Positions 9,068-17,862 are shown, numbered from the stretch's first letter. The stretch is DNA of 64,000 nucleotides from AP-15 sp963755435 (GCA_963755435.1 CAVWJX010000011.1:186001-250000); one strand, 5' to 3'. Program-made: numbers and translations. The notes: generated by a model not told the origin, from the sequence alone.

Positions 9068-9422
9068 TTCGGCACTGCTCCCGATGGCTGATTGCGCGCC
9101 CGATTGTCCGCGCCTTCATTCGCCGCGTCGAGGGGATCGAGCGTCGGCCCGAAATTGGTCGCCGGTGGCCGATCGTATGCCTGGTGTGCCGATCGTCACC
9201 AAATCGAGCATCAGGTTGGCTGTGTGGCGAAAGGTCGGTCGTGATTTTGGCGTAGAAGCTGAGCATGCCGCCGCGGGCGACGCCCGCTCAGCGACCGCGT
9301 CGAAAGCCGCAAAGCAATTCCAAATGGCAGCAATACGACGGTTCGGGGAAAAATCAGACACCCCGGAACGCCCGATGCTCAAATCTTGTTCGTGGTGCGT
9401 AGTAGCAATCAAGGAATCGGCA
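9068..9422. other. Intergenic region between divergent SDR and secreted-protein genes
   Basis: About 355 bases between divergent starts. The open frames here carry no Shine-Dalgarno and no protein-like composition. It must hold the promoters of both flanking genes, but no convincing -35/-10 pair or operator could be picked by eye. Confidence 0.4.
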
Positions 9423-9758
9423 ATGAAACAGCTCTTTGCTGCCTCCGTTATCGCGACCATGGCGGGGATCGGCTTGGCCGGCGGAGCTTTCGCCCAGAAT
9501 ACGGCGCCGCCCGCAGCCAATCACCACGCAAGCACACCGGCAATTGCCAGCCCCAACGCGAACAATTCCGGAGCCCCCGCCGCCGGTGCCAATAGCTTTA
9601 CCAGGGCGCAAGCTCGATCCCATATCGAGAAGGCCGGTTACTCAAACGTGTCCCGCCTGGTCAAAGACAAGGATGGCATTTGGCGCGGCACCGCGACCAA
9701 AGACGGCCAGAATGTAAGCGTAGCTCTCGATTATCAAGGGAACATCGTTGGGCAATAA
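9423..9758 (+). CDS. Small secreted protein with PepSY-like C-terminal half
   Basis: The 111-residue protein has a clear signal peptide (MKQLFAASVIATMAGIG...GGAFA, cleavage before QN), then an Ala/Asn/Pro-rich linker (about residues 25-58). The C-terminal domain FTRAQARSHIEKAGYSNVS...GQNVSVALDYQGNIVGQ resembles the short PepSY-type fold seen in periplasmic proteins. Function unknown. The longer frame that begins at 8898 is not used, since it has no ribosome site and this ATG opens a perfect signal peptide. It starts a run of small stress or envelope genes. Confidence 0.7.
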   Translation: MKQLFAASVIATMAGIGLAGGAFAQNTAPPAANHHASTPAIASPNANNSGAPAAGANSFTRAQARSHIEKAGYSNVSRLVKDKDGIWRGTATKDGQNVSVALDYQGNIVGQ

Positions 9759-9809
9759 GATCTTGCCTCCACAATGCTTTGCTTTCCACAATTGGTTCAG
9801 GAAACCACA

Positions 9810-10421
9810 ATGACCCAGACTGTTAGCGCCCTTTATGATACCTATGATGCCGCAATCTCGGCGGTGGAAGCGCTCGAATCATCCGGCATTCCGGCGGCCG
9901 ATATCAGCATGGTCTCGAATAATGTTGACAACCGCTATGCGACTGATCGCCCGAGCAACGCGGGCGAGGACGCCGGAAAGGGCGCCGGCATTGGCGCCGT
10001 GGTCGGCGGCGCCGGCGGCCTTCTGACTGGGCTCGGCCTGCTGGCTATTCCGGGCGTTGGACCGGTCGTCGCGGCCGGCTGGCTGGTGGCGACTGCTGCC
10101 GGCGCCGTGGCCGGAGCGGTCGTCGGTGGCGCCGCGGGTGGCCTGGTGGGATCGCTGACCGGCGCTGGCGTCCCCGAGCGCGATGCGCACGTCTACGCCG
10201 AGGGGGTGCGGCGTGGCGGTACTCTGGTGAGCGCGCGCGTGGACGACGCGCGGGCGCCGGCGGCGCGCGACATCCTGCAGCGCTTCCAGGCGGTCGATCC
10301 GATCACTCGCGGCCAGGCCTACCGAGAAAGCGGGTGGACCTCGTTTGATGAAAACGCGCCGCCCTACACGCCCGAGGAGGTCGCCGCCGAACGTCGCCGC
10401 TACATCGGCCGGGATATCTAG
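9810..10421 (+). CDS. General-stress-protein 17M-like domain protein with glycine-zipper core
   Basis: The 203-residue protein starts MTQTVSALYDTYDAAISAVE, a YflT/GSP17M-like ferredoxin-fold start, followed by GIPAADISMVSNN. The middle (about residues 50-115) is a Gly/Ala-rich glycine zipper (GAGIGAVVGGAGG...AVVGGAAGG) likely to insert in or pack on a membrane. After it, DAHVYAEGVRRGGTLVSARVDD resembles the second half of stress-induced domains of this type. Function is unestablished. CAGGAA precedes ATG 9810. It sits 51 bases after the PepSY-like gene. Confidence 0.7.
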   Translation: MTQTVSALYDTYDAAISAVEALESSGIPAADISMVSNNVDNRYATDRPSNAGEDAGKGAGIGAVVGGAGGLLTGLGLLAIPGVGPVVAAGWLVATAAGAVAGAVVGGAAGGLVGSLTGAGVPERDAHVYAEGVRRGGTLVSARVDDARAPAARDILQRFQAVDPITRGQAYRESGWTSFDENAPPYTPEEVAAERRRYIGRDI

Positions 10422-10554
10422 CGGCGATCGCACAAAGCAGTCACACGAGACCGCTCACACAAGGACGGTCGCCCAGTCAGAGAAACTCTCAGACGGCGCA
10501 GATGTTTGAAACTCGTCGCCGCACCGAGCGCGGTTTGCAGGAAGGGAAACCAAA

Positions 10555-10758
10555 ATGCCGAAGGAAGAGCACACAAGGGCTGCCGAACATCACGAGAACG
10601 CGGCCAAGGCGCATCGCACCGCTGCTGAGCATCATGGTCGAGGCGAACACGATACCGGGCATGAGCATTCGACCAAGGCGCATGAACATTCGGCGCAGGC
10701 GCATCGTCAATCAACCGACGCTCATCACAAGAGCGGGGAAGCCCGGTCCAAGAAGTAG
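10555..10758 (+). CDS. Small His/Ala-rich hydrophilic protein
   Basis: Product of 67 residues, MPKEEHTRAAEHHENAAKAH onward, very rich in His, Ala, Glu, Lys and Ser. Repeated AxxHH / KAHxxSAxAHxxS units should form an amphipathic helix or a disordered chain. No signal peptide. Such proteins are often found beside stress genes and may bind metals or protect macromolecules, but that is inference. GGAAGGGAAACC lies just before the ATG. Confidence 0.65.
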   Translation: MPKEEHTRAAEHHENAAKAHRTAAEHHGRGEHDTGHEHSTKAHEHSAQAHRQSTDAHHKSGEARSKK

Positions 10759-10901
10759 CCTCTGGGCTCGCCGGGGCAGCAATGCCCTGGCCTTCCAAGT
10801 CTAGCGGCTCGGCAATGGGGACGTTGGCGTTGCCACTCCGAATGGTCGCGCGGCGGCACCCAAGTGAATAGCCACTCGGCCTAAAGCGCTCGAAATTGGA
10901 A

Positions 10902-11882
10902 ATGGAAGCACCTGAGCTGGAACGGCAACTCGCGGCAATCCTGGCTGCGGATGTCGAGGGCTATAGCCGGCTGATGCACGCCGACGAGGAGGCCACGATG
11001 GTGACCTTGTCGGCGCGGCGCATGGTCATCGACGATCTGATCAGCGCGCATCGCGGCCGGATCGCCAATACGGCCGGAGACAGCGTGCTGGCGGAGTTCG
11101 CCAGCGTGGTCGACGCGGTCAACTGTGCGATCGAGATCCAGGGGGCGTTGGCTCGAGCAAACGAGGCCGAGGCGGGTGCGCCAATGCAGCTGCGCATCGG
11201 CATCAATGTCGGCGACGTCATGGTCAAGGAGGGCGACATCTTCGGCGACGGGGTAAATGTCGCGGCCCGTCTGGAAGGACTGGTCAATGGCGGGGAGATT
11301 TGCGTGTCGCGCGGCGTGCGCGACCACCTGCGCCATCGTGGCGGGCTGGTCTTCGAGGATCTGGGCGAGCAACGGGTCAAGAACATCGCCCACCCGATCC
11401 GAGCGTTTCGGCTGCGTCTCGGCGAGGATGCCGCAGGGCAGGCGATCCAGGCGTCCGCCGAAGGCATCGAAGCCCCCGACGAGGCCACTAACGCGCTCGA
11501 ACAGGACATCGATCGTGCCAAGTCCCGGCACGCGCCCGCCGAAGCTGCCGAAATCTCCGCCGAGCAGGAGGTCGCCCTCGAGCTCGCCTTCTGGGAGAGC
11601 GTCAAGGATGGCAGCGCTGCCGAGCTCGAATCCTATCTCGAGCAATATCCCCACGGCACCTTCGCCGCGTTGGCCCGAACCCGCCGCGATGCGGCGGCGG
11701 CGCCCGGCCGGCCGGCAATCGCGGCCGTCGAAGACGTCGTCGATCCTCTCGATCTCGCCTTCTGGGAATCGGTCAAGGACAGCGAGCGGCCCGAAGAGCT
11801 ACAAGCCTATTTGGATCAGCATCCAAATGGGCATTTCGCCGGCTTGGCCCGAGCCCGCCTTCCCTCGCTTCGCAGCGGCTAA
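10902..11882 (+). CDS. Class III adenylate/guanylate cyclase with two C-terminal repeats
   Basis: The 326-residue protein has a cyclase catalytic domain (about residues 5-170): metal Asp17 in LAADVEGYSRLM, metal Asp60 in NTAGDSVLAEF, and the Asn119/Arg123 transition-state pair in FGDGVNVAARLEG. At the place where many class III enzymes keep a base-selecting Lys, this one appears to have Asn56. A linker (175-222) leads to two copies of LAFWESVKD-x(8)-L-x-(S/A)YL-x-Q-x-P-x-G-x-FA-x-LAR at about 227-262 and 284-320. These resemble short helical repeats seen in other alphaproteobacterial cyclases and caspase-like proteins. There is no membrane segment. ATG 10902 is chosen over TTG 10896. Confidence 0.82.
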   Translation: MEAPELERQLAAILAADVEGYSRLMHADEEATMVTLSARRMVIDDLISAHRGRIANTAGDSVLAEFASVVDAVNCAIEIQGALARANEAEAGAPMQLRIGINVGDVMVKEGDIFGDGVNVAARLEGLVNGGEICVSRGVRDHLRHRGGLVFEDLGEQRVKNIAHPIRAFRLRLGEDAAGQAIQASAEGIEAPDEATNALEQDIDRAKSRHAPAEAAEISAEQEVALELAFWESVKDGSAAELESYLEQYPHGTFAALARTRRDAAAAPGRPAIAAVEDVVDPLDLAFWESVKDSERPEELQAYLDQHPNGHFAGLARARLPSLRSG

Positions 11883-11892
11883 GCTCCCCAGG

Positions 11893-12666
11893 TCAGCAGC
11901 CGTAGCGGCGTTGGCGTTCCTGGAATGAGCGGATCGCCCGCAGAAAATCGATCTTGCGCAGCGCCGGCCACAACACGTCGGTGAAGTAGAACTCGCTGTG
12001 CACGCTCTGCCATAACAGAAAGCCCGATAGGCGGATCTCGCCGCTCGTGCGGATGATCAGGTCCGGGTCGGGCAGCCCCGCGGTGTAGAGATGAGCGGCG
12101 ATGGCCTCGGGAGTGACGCGATCGATGGCCTCGGTCAATGTCGTCTGCTCGGCGGCGAGGCTGGCGAGCAGCGCCCGGACCGCATCGGCGATCTCCTGGC
12201 GGCCGCCATAAGCGACGGCGATGTTCAGCTCGAGCCCATCATATTCGGCGGTGGCGCGCTCGGCGGCCCGGATCGCAACGAGCACCGGCTGCGGCAACAT
12301 CTGCAGACAGCCGATCGCACGCACCCGCACCCGCCGGCGATGGATCGCGGGATCGGCGGCAAGCGCGGTGAGCTTGGCTTCGACCGAAGCCAGGATGCCC
12401 GAGACCTCGGCCGCCGAGCGGTGGAAATTTTCGGTCGAGAATACCCAGAGGCTCACGGTCGGAATGGCGAGATCGGCGCACCACTCCAAAACCTCGTCGA
12501 GCTTGCCCGCGCCCAGATCATAGATTGCCCGCGGTTCGGTGACCCCGACCGCCCGGCCGTGCCGGCGGTTGCCGTCGAGGATGATGCCGATATGACGCGG
12601 CCGCGGATGCTGCCGCAGGCCCCGAACCAGCATCCGGGCGTAGAGATAATAGATCAATCGGAGCAT
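11893..12666 (-). CDS. uppS: Cis-isoprenyl diphosphate synthase (UppS family)
   Basis: The 257-residue enzyme elongates an allylic diphosphate with isopentenyl diphosphate in cis, normally making the undecaprenyl carrier lipid. Visible motifs are HIGIILDGNRRHGRA with the catalytic Asp, VSLWVFSTENFHRS, NIAVAYGGRQEI and RTSGEIRLSGFLLWQ...SEFYFTDVLWP. The usual GRW after DGN is RRH here, as in divergent or short-chain cis-prenyl transferases, so a second, non-canonical UppS is possible. The start at ATG 12666 lacks a strong Shine-Dalgarno. It is convergent with the cyclase gene. Confidence 0.85.
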   Translation of the reverse strand: MLRLIYYLYARMLVRGLRQHPRPRHIGIILDGNRRHGRAVGVTEPRAIYDLGAGKLDEVLEWCADLAIPTVSLWVFSTENFHRSAAEVSGILASVEAKLTALAADPAIHRRRVRVRAIGCLQMLPQPVLVAIRAAERATAEYDGLELNIAVAYGGRQEIADAVRALLASLAAEQTTLTEAIDRVTPEAIAAHLYTAGLPDPDLIIRTSGEIRLSGFLLWQSVHSEFYFTDVLWPALRKIDFLRAIRSFQERQRRYGC

Positions 12667-13034
12667 CGGCCGCAGCGCAGCGTTCCCCCACCGCCGGGTA
12701 GCGGGAAGTCGGCCCGCTACGGCAGCTGTCGTGAATTCGCCAAGATTATGGCGAGGCCATGACCAACCGATTAAGCCGAGGCTGCCCGATCGGGCGCGCC
12801 GACGGTACGAACCCGGCACAAGAGCCGGGGCACCGGTCGAGCGCTGTCGATGCTCCGGATCAGCGGGCGCGGCGGGCGCCGCATCGGCGGCGAGGCGCCA
12901 ATCTGCCAGTCGACCCTGGTGGGCGTCAGACCGGGCGCTTCCCATCGCCGATTTCGCCGGCGGGCAGGGACCTTGTCTGTGCTCCCGGCGGAGATTTGCG
13001 CCCGCCGCCCTGACCGCCCGGCTCGACCGACCGA
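12667..13034. other. Intergenic region, no supported gene
   Basis: About 370 bases between two minus-strand genes. Several frames stay open on both strands because of high GC, but all are Arg/Pro/Ala-rich, lack ribosome sites and look like composition artefacts. No clear promoter, terminator or repeat was found. Confidence 0.4.
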
Positions 13035-13520
13035 TCAGCGCGCGTAGCGCAGGCTGATCGCGCCGATGCCGGCGGCGACGTTGAGCCCGGTGTTGCCCTC
13101 GATGCTGACCGGCTGCAGCGAAATCGTTCGATTCGAGCCGCCTACCAGCACATTCGCGCCGGCCCCGACACCGACCGTGGCGCTGCCGGTTGCGCCGACG
13201 TAGCTGCCGGCGAGCACCCCCGGCGCCACATTGGCGGTCGGCGCGAACACCGCCCACACTAGCACGCCGCCCTGGGTATAGCCGATGTCGACGCCGAATT
13301 TGGAGATGCTGCCGACATAGCGTGCGTAATGGCCGGGACCGCCGGAAAAGACGCAGTGCAAGGCCTTCGACGAGCCGAAGATAAAGCCCCAGCCGGCGGC
13401 CACATTGCAACTCAAGGTTCCGACCCGCACCCCGGCCTGCGCCAGCGCCGGCGTCCCCTGTGCCGAAAGGCCGGCTGCAAGACCGATCGCGCCGATCGCC
13501 AAACCAACTTTTTTGAGCAT
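13035..13520 (-). CDS. DUF992 family secreted protein
   Basis: The 161-residue protein has a signal peptide (MLKKVGLAIGAIGLAAGLSA...ALA). The mature start GVRVGTLSCNVAAGWGFIFGSSKALHC is the hallmark of DUF992, an alphaproteobacterial periplasmic family of unknown role with a conserved Cys pair (here in LSCN and LHCVF). The rest is Gly/Val-rich beta structure (GVLAGSYVGATGSATVGVG). ATG 13520 follows GGGGGTCACGAGA. The longer TTG start is less likely because it would precede the lysines of the signal peptide. Confidence 0.82.
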   Translation of the reverse strand: MLKKVGLAIGAIGLAAGLSAQGTPALAQAGVRVGTLSCNVAAGWGFIFGSSKALHCVFSGGPGHYARYVGSISKFGVDIGYTQGGVLVWAVFAPTANVAPGVLAGSYVGATGSATVGVGAGANVLVGGSNRTISLQPVSIEGNTGLNVAAGIGAISLRYAR

Positions 13521-13782
13521 TCTCGTGACCCCCAATTCGCGGGAAAATCCCCGCCGGCTGGATCTTGCCTGCTTCGGTGCCGATTGGCTATGGTTCAGCG
13601 TGCCGCACCCAGAGGTTTTTCCACTTGAAGTTTAAGCGTTACTGCGCCCAACCATAACGTTTGGCGTCTCGGACTTCCCGGCGTGCCGCCAGATCCGGTC
13701 GAAAGCCTGGAGCGGGGCGAAGGGCCGGCAATGGCGTCGGCCAATTATTCCTTTTCGCCGCTGCCGGGGTCTGATACCAGAT

Positions 13783-13797
13783 ATGTTATAATGTTTC
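13783..13797 (+). promoter_or_regulatory. Possible Zur operator overlapping a TATAAT box
   Basis: ATGTTATAATGTTTC lies 18 bases before znuA. The first ten bases match the left arm of the Zur consensus of alphaproteobacteria (ATGTTATANTATAACAT), while the right arm is degraded. It contains a perfect TATAAT at 13787-13792, so a bound repressor would block the promoter. No matching -35 was found. Confidence 0.4.
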
Positions 13798-13814
13798 GCT
13801 AAGCCGCAGCCTCC

Positions 13815-14672
13815 ATGCGCCATCTCATCCTCGGCTTCATCGTTTTGGTTACCGTTGCTTCCGCCGCGGCAGCCGGGCCGATCAAAATCGTCGCCGCCGA
13901 AAATTTTTATGGCGACATCGCCCGACAGATTGGCGGCGGCGAGGTTACGGTCACCAGCATCCTGAACAACCCGGAACAGGACCCGCACGAATTCGAGGCG
14001 AGCCCATCGACGGCGCGGGCCTTTGCGGAGGCCAGGGTCGTCATCGTCAACGGCGTTGGCTACGACGGGTGGGCAAGCCGGCTGCTGGCCGCCTCGCCGT
14101 CGCCGTCGCGCGCGGTCGTCAGTCTCGCAGCGCTGCTCCACGAGCAAACCGGCGCCAATCCTCATCTGTGGTATGACCCGGCCGCGATTCCGGCCTTGGC
14201 CAAGGCTCTCGCCGGCCTGTTCGCCAAGCTCGAGCCGGTGCACCAGGCGGATTACGCGCGGCGCCTGGCGATTTTCCAACAGTCGATGACGGCGCTCGAT
14301 GCACGCATAGCCGAATTGCGGAAACGATACTCCGGGACCCCGGTGACCGCGACCGAGCCGGTGTTCGGCTATATGGCGGTGGCCCTCGGTCTCCATATGC
14401 GCAATTTGGGATTTCAGCTCGCGGTGATGAACGACACCGAGCCAAGCCCCGCGGCGGTTGCGGCGATGGAACACGATCTTCGATCGCGTGCGGTCAAGGT
14501 CTTGCTTTACAACAGCCAGACCAGCGAGGCATTGACCCGACGCATGCGGAAAATCGCGACGCAGTCGGGCGTGCCGGTGGTCGGCGTCAGCGAGACCGAG
14601 CCGCCGGGAAAGGATTATCAGGATTGGATGCTGTCGCAGCTCGACGCGCTCGACCGCGCGCTGGCTCGCTAG
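13815..14672 (+). CDS. znuA: Zinc/manganese ABC transporter substrate-binding protein
   Basis: The 285-residue periplasmic protein has a signal peptide (MRHLILGFIVLVTVASAAAA). It belongs to the cluster A-I metal-binding fold (KIVAAENFYGDIARQIGG; NNPEQDPHEFEASPS). Metal-ligand candidates are His58 and His117 (GANPHLWYDP). At the third usual ligand position the sequence is TEPVFGYMA, without His. There is no His-rich loop, so a Zn or Mn specificity cannot be fixed. It begins an operon with the ATPase and permease. Zinc regulation is suggested by the upstream Zur-like box. Confidence 0.85.
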   Translation: MRHLILGFIVLVTVASAAAAGPIKIVAAENFYGDIARQIGGGEVTVTSILNNPEQDPHEFEASPSTARAFAEARVVIVNGVGYDGWASRLLAASPSPSRAVVSLAALLHEQTGANPHLWYDPAAIPALAKALAGLFAKLEPVHQADYARRLAIFQQSMTALDARIAELRKRYSGTPVTATEPVFGYMAVALGLHMRNLGFQLAVMNDTEPSPAAVAAMEHDLRSRAVKVLLYNSQTSEALTRRMRKIATQSGVPVVGVSETEPPGKDYQDWMLSQLDALDRALAR

Positions 14673-15499
14673 ATGGGCAGGCAGTCGAACTCAAAGGGGT
14701 GACGATTGCTCGCGGGGCGCGCACCGTGCTCAGCGATATCAGCTTGGCCATCGGGCCCGGCGAGTTCGTCGCCGTCCTCGGTCCAAACGGCGCCGGCAAG
14801 ACCACATTGCTGCAGGCCGTTCTGGGGCTGCTGCAGCCGGTCGCCGGCGAGATCAGGATATTCGGGGCCAAACCCCGACGCGGCAGCCGAGCGGCCGGAT
14901 ACTTGCCGCAGCAGCGCATGGCGATAGCCGAGCTGCCGTTAAACGGGTGGGATTTTGTTGCAAGCGCATTGAACGGCGAGCGTTGGGGGTTGCCGCTGCT
15001 TGGCGGCAACGTCCGGCATCAGGTCGATCAGGCGCTCGAGACAGTGGCCGCCGCCGCCCTTGCCGCCCGCCCGCTGCGAGAGCTGTCAGGCGGCGAATTG
15101 CAGCGGCTACTGCTGGCCCAGGCTCTGCTCGGCCGCCCACGGCTCCTGTTGCTGGACGAGCCGCTGATCAGCCTCGACCCGCATTTCCAGCAGGCGGTCG
15201 TCGCCCTGGTCAAAGAAATCCAGCAATCGCGCGGCATCACCGTGCTGTTTACCGCCCACGACCTGAACCCGCTGCTCGGCGCGGTCGACCGGGTACTTTA
15301 TCTGGGGCACGGAAATGCCGCACTCGGCACGGTCGACGAGGTGATCACCGCCGAGGTGCTGTCCAGCCTTTACCGGATGCCGATCGAGGTGTTGCGGGTC
15401 AACGGGCGGGTTGTGGTGGTAGCCGGGCACGGCCCGGTCGAGACCGAGGCCCATCGCCACGACACTGATCGCCATGCCGCCCGTCCGCAAAATGTTTGA
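14624..15499 (+). CDS. znuC: Metal ABC transporter ATP-binding protein
   Basis: ABC ATPase driving metal import. Walker A is GPNGAGKT, the signature is LSGGELQR, Walker B is RLLLLDEPLISLDP, and the H-loop is TAHDL. A C-terminal tail of about 40 residues contains several His (PVETEAHRHDTDRHAA), which may sense or bind metal. The true start is uncertain: the only in-frame start upstream of VELKGVTIARG is TTG 14624, inside the end of znuA (49-base overlap), while GTG near 14699 would cut into the first strand. Translational coupling with znuA is likely. Confidence 0.83.
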   Translation: MDAVAARRARPRAGSLDGQAVELKGVTIARGARTVLSDISLAIGPGEFVAVLGPNGAGKTTLLQAVLGLLQPVAGEIRIFGAKPRRGSRAAGYLPQQRMAIAELPLNGWDFVASALNGERWGLPLLGGNVRHQVDQALETVAAAALAARPLRELSGGELQRLLLAQALLGRPRLLLLDEPLISLDPHFQQAVVALVKEIQQSRGITVLFTAHDLNPLLGAVDRVLYLGHGNAALGTVDEVITAEVLSSLYRMPIEVLRVNGRVVVVAGHGPVETEAHRHDTDRHAARPQNV

Positions 15500-16304
15500 T
15501 TATGAGTTCATGCGCACCGCCTTCGTGGCCGGCGGGGCGGTGGCCATCGTCGCCGGGGCGGTCGGGTATTTTCTGGTGCTGCGCAACCTCGCCTTTGCCG
15601 GCCATGCGCTCTCGCATGTCGGTTTCGCCGGCGCCACCGGCTCGGTCTTGCTCGGTATCGGCGCGCTGTGGGGTCTGCTGGCCTTTACCTTGGCGGCGGC
15701 GGTGGCGATGGGCGTCCTCGGCGATCGGCTGCGCAACCGCGATGTCGCGGTCGGCGTCATCCTGTCCCTGGCGCTCGGGTTCGGCGTGCTCTTTTTGTAC
15801 CTCTACACCGCCAGCGCCACTGAGGCGACGGCGATCTTGTTCGGCAATCTGCTGGCGGTCAGCATCGATACGCTCTGGGGATTGCTGGCGATGGCCGCAA
15901 TCGGCCTTTTGGGCCTGGCGCTGATCGCCCGCCCTTTGCTGTTCGCCACGCTCTCGCCCGAGTTGGCCGAGGCCAAGGGTGTCCCGTTGCGTCTCGTCTC
16001 GGTGCTGTTTTTGGCGATTGTCGCAATCGCCGTCGCCGAGGCGGCGCAAGTCGTCGGCGTGCTCCTGGTGTTCGCGCTGATGGTCGGCCCGGCGGCGGCG
16101 GCGCAGCGACTGGCCTCGCGGCTCTATTGGGGTGTCGCCCTCTCAGTCGTCCTGGCGCTCGCCGAGACCTGGTGCGGCATCGCCCTCGCCTATCTGACCG
16201 ACTGGCCGACCACGTTCTGGATCGTGCTGTTGAGCTGCCTCGTCTATTTCCTCAGCTTTGCGAAACCGCCGCGGGTTGCGGCAGTACTGTCCGCACGCAG
16301 CTGA
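15492..16304 (+). CDS. znuB: Metal ABC transporter permease
   Basis: The 270-residue inner-membrane permease of the ABC-3 family begins MFDYEFMRTAFVAGG. Seven to nine hydrophobic segments are visible, and the conserved GHALSHVGFAGATG loop near residue 40 is typical of ZnuB/MntB-type permeases. GVLLVFALMVGPAAAAQRLA is the second conserved segment. ATG 15492 overlaps the znuC stop by 8 bases; ATG 15474 is an alternative adding six residues. It completes a three-gene importer and ends just before the convergent MFS gene. Confidence 0.85.
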   Translation: MFDYEFMRTAFVAGGAVAIVAGAVGYFLVLRNLAFAGHALSHVGFAGATGSVLLGIGALWGLLAFTLAAAVAMGVLGDRLRNRDVAVGVILSLALGFGVLFLYLYTASATEATAILFGNLLAVSIDTLWGLLAMAAIGLLGLALIARPLLFATLSPELAEAKGVPLRLVSVLFLAIVAIAVAEAAQVVGVLLVFALMVGPAAAAQRLASRLYWGVALSVVLALAETWCGIALAYLTDWPTTFWIVLLSCLVYFLSFAKPPRVAAVLSARS

Positions 16305-16383
16305 GCGTTGCCAATAAGCTCGCTCGCTCGTGCGGCCACTCGGCGGCGGGGAAACCGCCCTCCCATCCGGGCCCGACGTCCGG

Positions 16384-17745
16384 TCAGGCCGGACCTGAGA
16401 CCGTTGAGGATACCGCGGCATGGCCCGATCCAAAACCAAGATCCGGCAAGTGCATCTCCGCCTCGCGCGGCTCCGGCCCGAGCAGGGCGCCGATGATCAT
16501 CAGGATGGCCGCGACCACCACCAACACGATCGGAGTGAACACATAGGGCATCAAATGCCCTAGCCCGAGCAGGTAGATGCCAGAAAAGGAAGGGATCACC
16601 ACCGCCAGGCTGTAGCCGATGCCATAGCCGCTGGCGCGCACATGGGTCGGGAAGCGCTCGCAAATATAGGTGGTCACGATTCCCCAGGGCGCTACCGTCA
16701 GCACGGTGAAGGCGCCCGCCAGGATGGCAGTGACCAGCGCCGGTCCACCGGCCAGCCCGAGCGCGCCCATGAAGTAGTAGACCAGCGAGCCGGCCACCAG
16801 GGCGACCGTGGCGCCGATCACGATGGCGCGGCGGCGGCCGATCATCTGTCCGAGCAGGCCGTAGCCGATGAAGGCGAAAAACAGGACGACGCTGCTGATC
16901 AGAAAGCAGTTGGAGGTCATCTGGCTGGGCACGTGCAAATGGTGGATCATCAGCAATGGCAGCACGTTCCCAGGCTGGCCGATCAGCCAAAAGCCGCTCA
17001 TCATCAGGAAGATCTGGCCGAGCGTGCGCAAATGCTTGCCGGACGACACGTCCTTCAGCGGCGCGGCGCTCTTCTCGCTTGCCTCCCACAAGGTGGATTC
17101 AGGAACCGACCGGTAATAGAGCAGGAATCCGAAGGCGAGAACGAAACCGATCCCGAACGGGACACGCCAGCCCCAGGCGTAATATTGGTCTTTGGTGGTG
17201 AGGCTCAGCATGATTGAGGTGACCAGCGAGACCGTGGCAAACCCGAGCGGGTACGCTCCCTGGATCAGCCCGCCGACAAAGCCGCGCCGGTCCTTCGGCA
17301 CCATCTCGAGGGCCAGCGTATTGTTGGAGGTGTATTCGCCGCCCATGAAGATGCCGTCGATAAAGCGGAGCCCGATCAACAGCACCAAAGACCAGATGCC
17401 GATCGCGGCATAGCTCGGGATGAAGGCGATCAGCCCGGTAAGAATGCCGAAACCGGCGATGCTGACCATGGTGGTGCGGCGGCGACCGATCCGGTCTGCC
17501 CAATGGCCGAAAATAATTGCGCCGCAAGGACGGCCGAGCAAGGTGGCGCCGATCGTGAAGTAGTAGATCGTGGTCGTTGTTGCCGAGCTCAGGCCCTTCG
17601 GCTCGAAGTAGCCGATCACCGGCGCCAGCACTAGCACCGGCAGGTAGATGTCGAAGAAATCGACGGCGAAGCCGATCCAGCCGGCGAAAATGACGCGCCG
17701 CGCGACCGGCGGCAGCGGCTCGCTTCCAAACAATCCCGATTTCAT
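16384..17745 (-). CDS. MFS transporter, metabolite:H+ symporter type
   Basis: The 453-residue carrier has about 12 membrane segments. The first-loop MFS motif is GHWADRIGRRR, and there is a second copy between TM8 and TM9 (GQMIGRRRA). Helix 1 shows WIGFAVDFFDIYL, a form seen in sugar/organic-acid and aromatic-acid H+ symporters. MGGEYTSNNTLALEMVP in TM4/5 is also typical. Aromatic or dicarboxylic acid uptake is plausible, but the substrate is not shown. ATG 17745 follows GGGAGGATTCGGC. It converges with znuABC and lies downstream of kdpE on the same strand. Confidence 0.82.
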   Translation of the reverse strand: MKSGLFGSEPLPPVARRVIFAGWIGFAVDFFDIYLPVLVLAPVIGYFEPKGLSSATTTTIYYFTIGATLLGRPCGAIIFGHWADRIGRRRTTMVSIAGFGILTGLIAFIPSYAAIGIWSLVLLIGLRFIDGIFMGGEYTSNNTLALEMVPKDRRGFVGGLIQGAYPLGFATVSLVTSIMLSLTTKDQYYAWGWRVPFGIGFVLAFGFLLYYRSVPESTLWEASEKSAAPLKDVSSGKHLRTLGQIFLMMSGFWLIGQPGNVLPLLMIHHLHVPSQMTSNCFLISSVVLFFAFIGYGLLGQMIGRRRAIVIGATVALVAGSLVYYFMGALGLAGGPALVTAILAGAFTVLTVAPWGIVTTYICERFPTHVRASGYGIGYSLAVVIPSFSGIYLLGLGHLMPYVFTPIVLVVVAAILMIIGALLGPEPREAEMHLPDLGFGSGHAAVSSTVSGPA

Positions 17746-17862
17746 GCCGAATCCTCCCGATTGCCGGATCTTTTCCGGTCTCTTTTCCGGACACCCGGCG
17801 CGTGGAGCGAACAACGGCTGGCCGCGCGCGTTCCTATCGGGGCGCGGGGTGTTTGCGGCCTT

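Noticed and set aside
12731..13057. Plus-strand frames of 84-108 codons between uppS and the DUF992 gene
   Set aside because: Arg/Pro-rich, several overlapping frames equally open, no ribosome site and no family resemblance.
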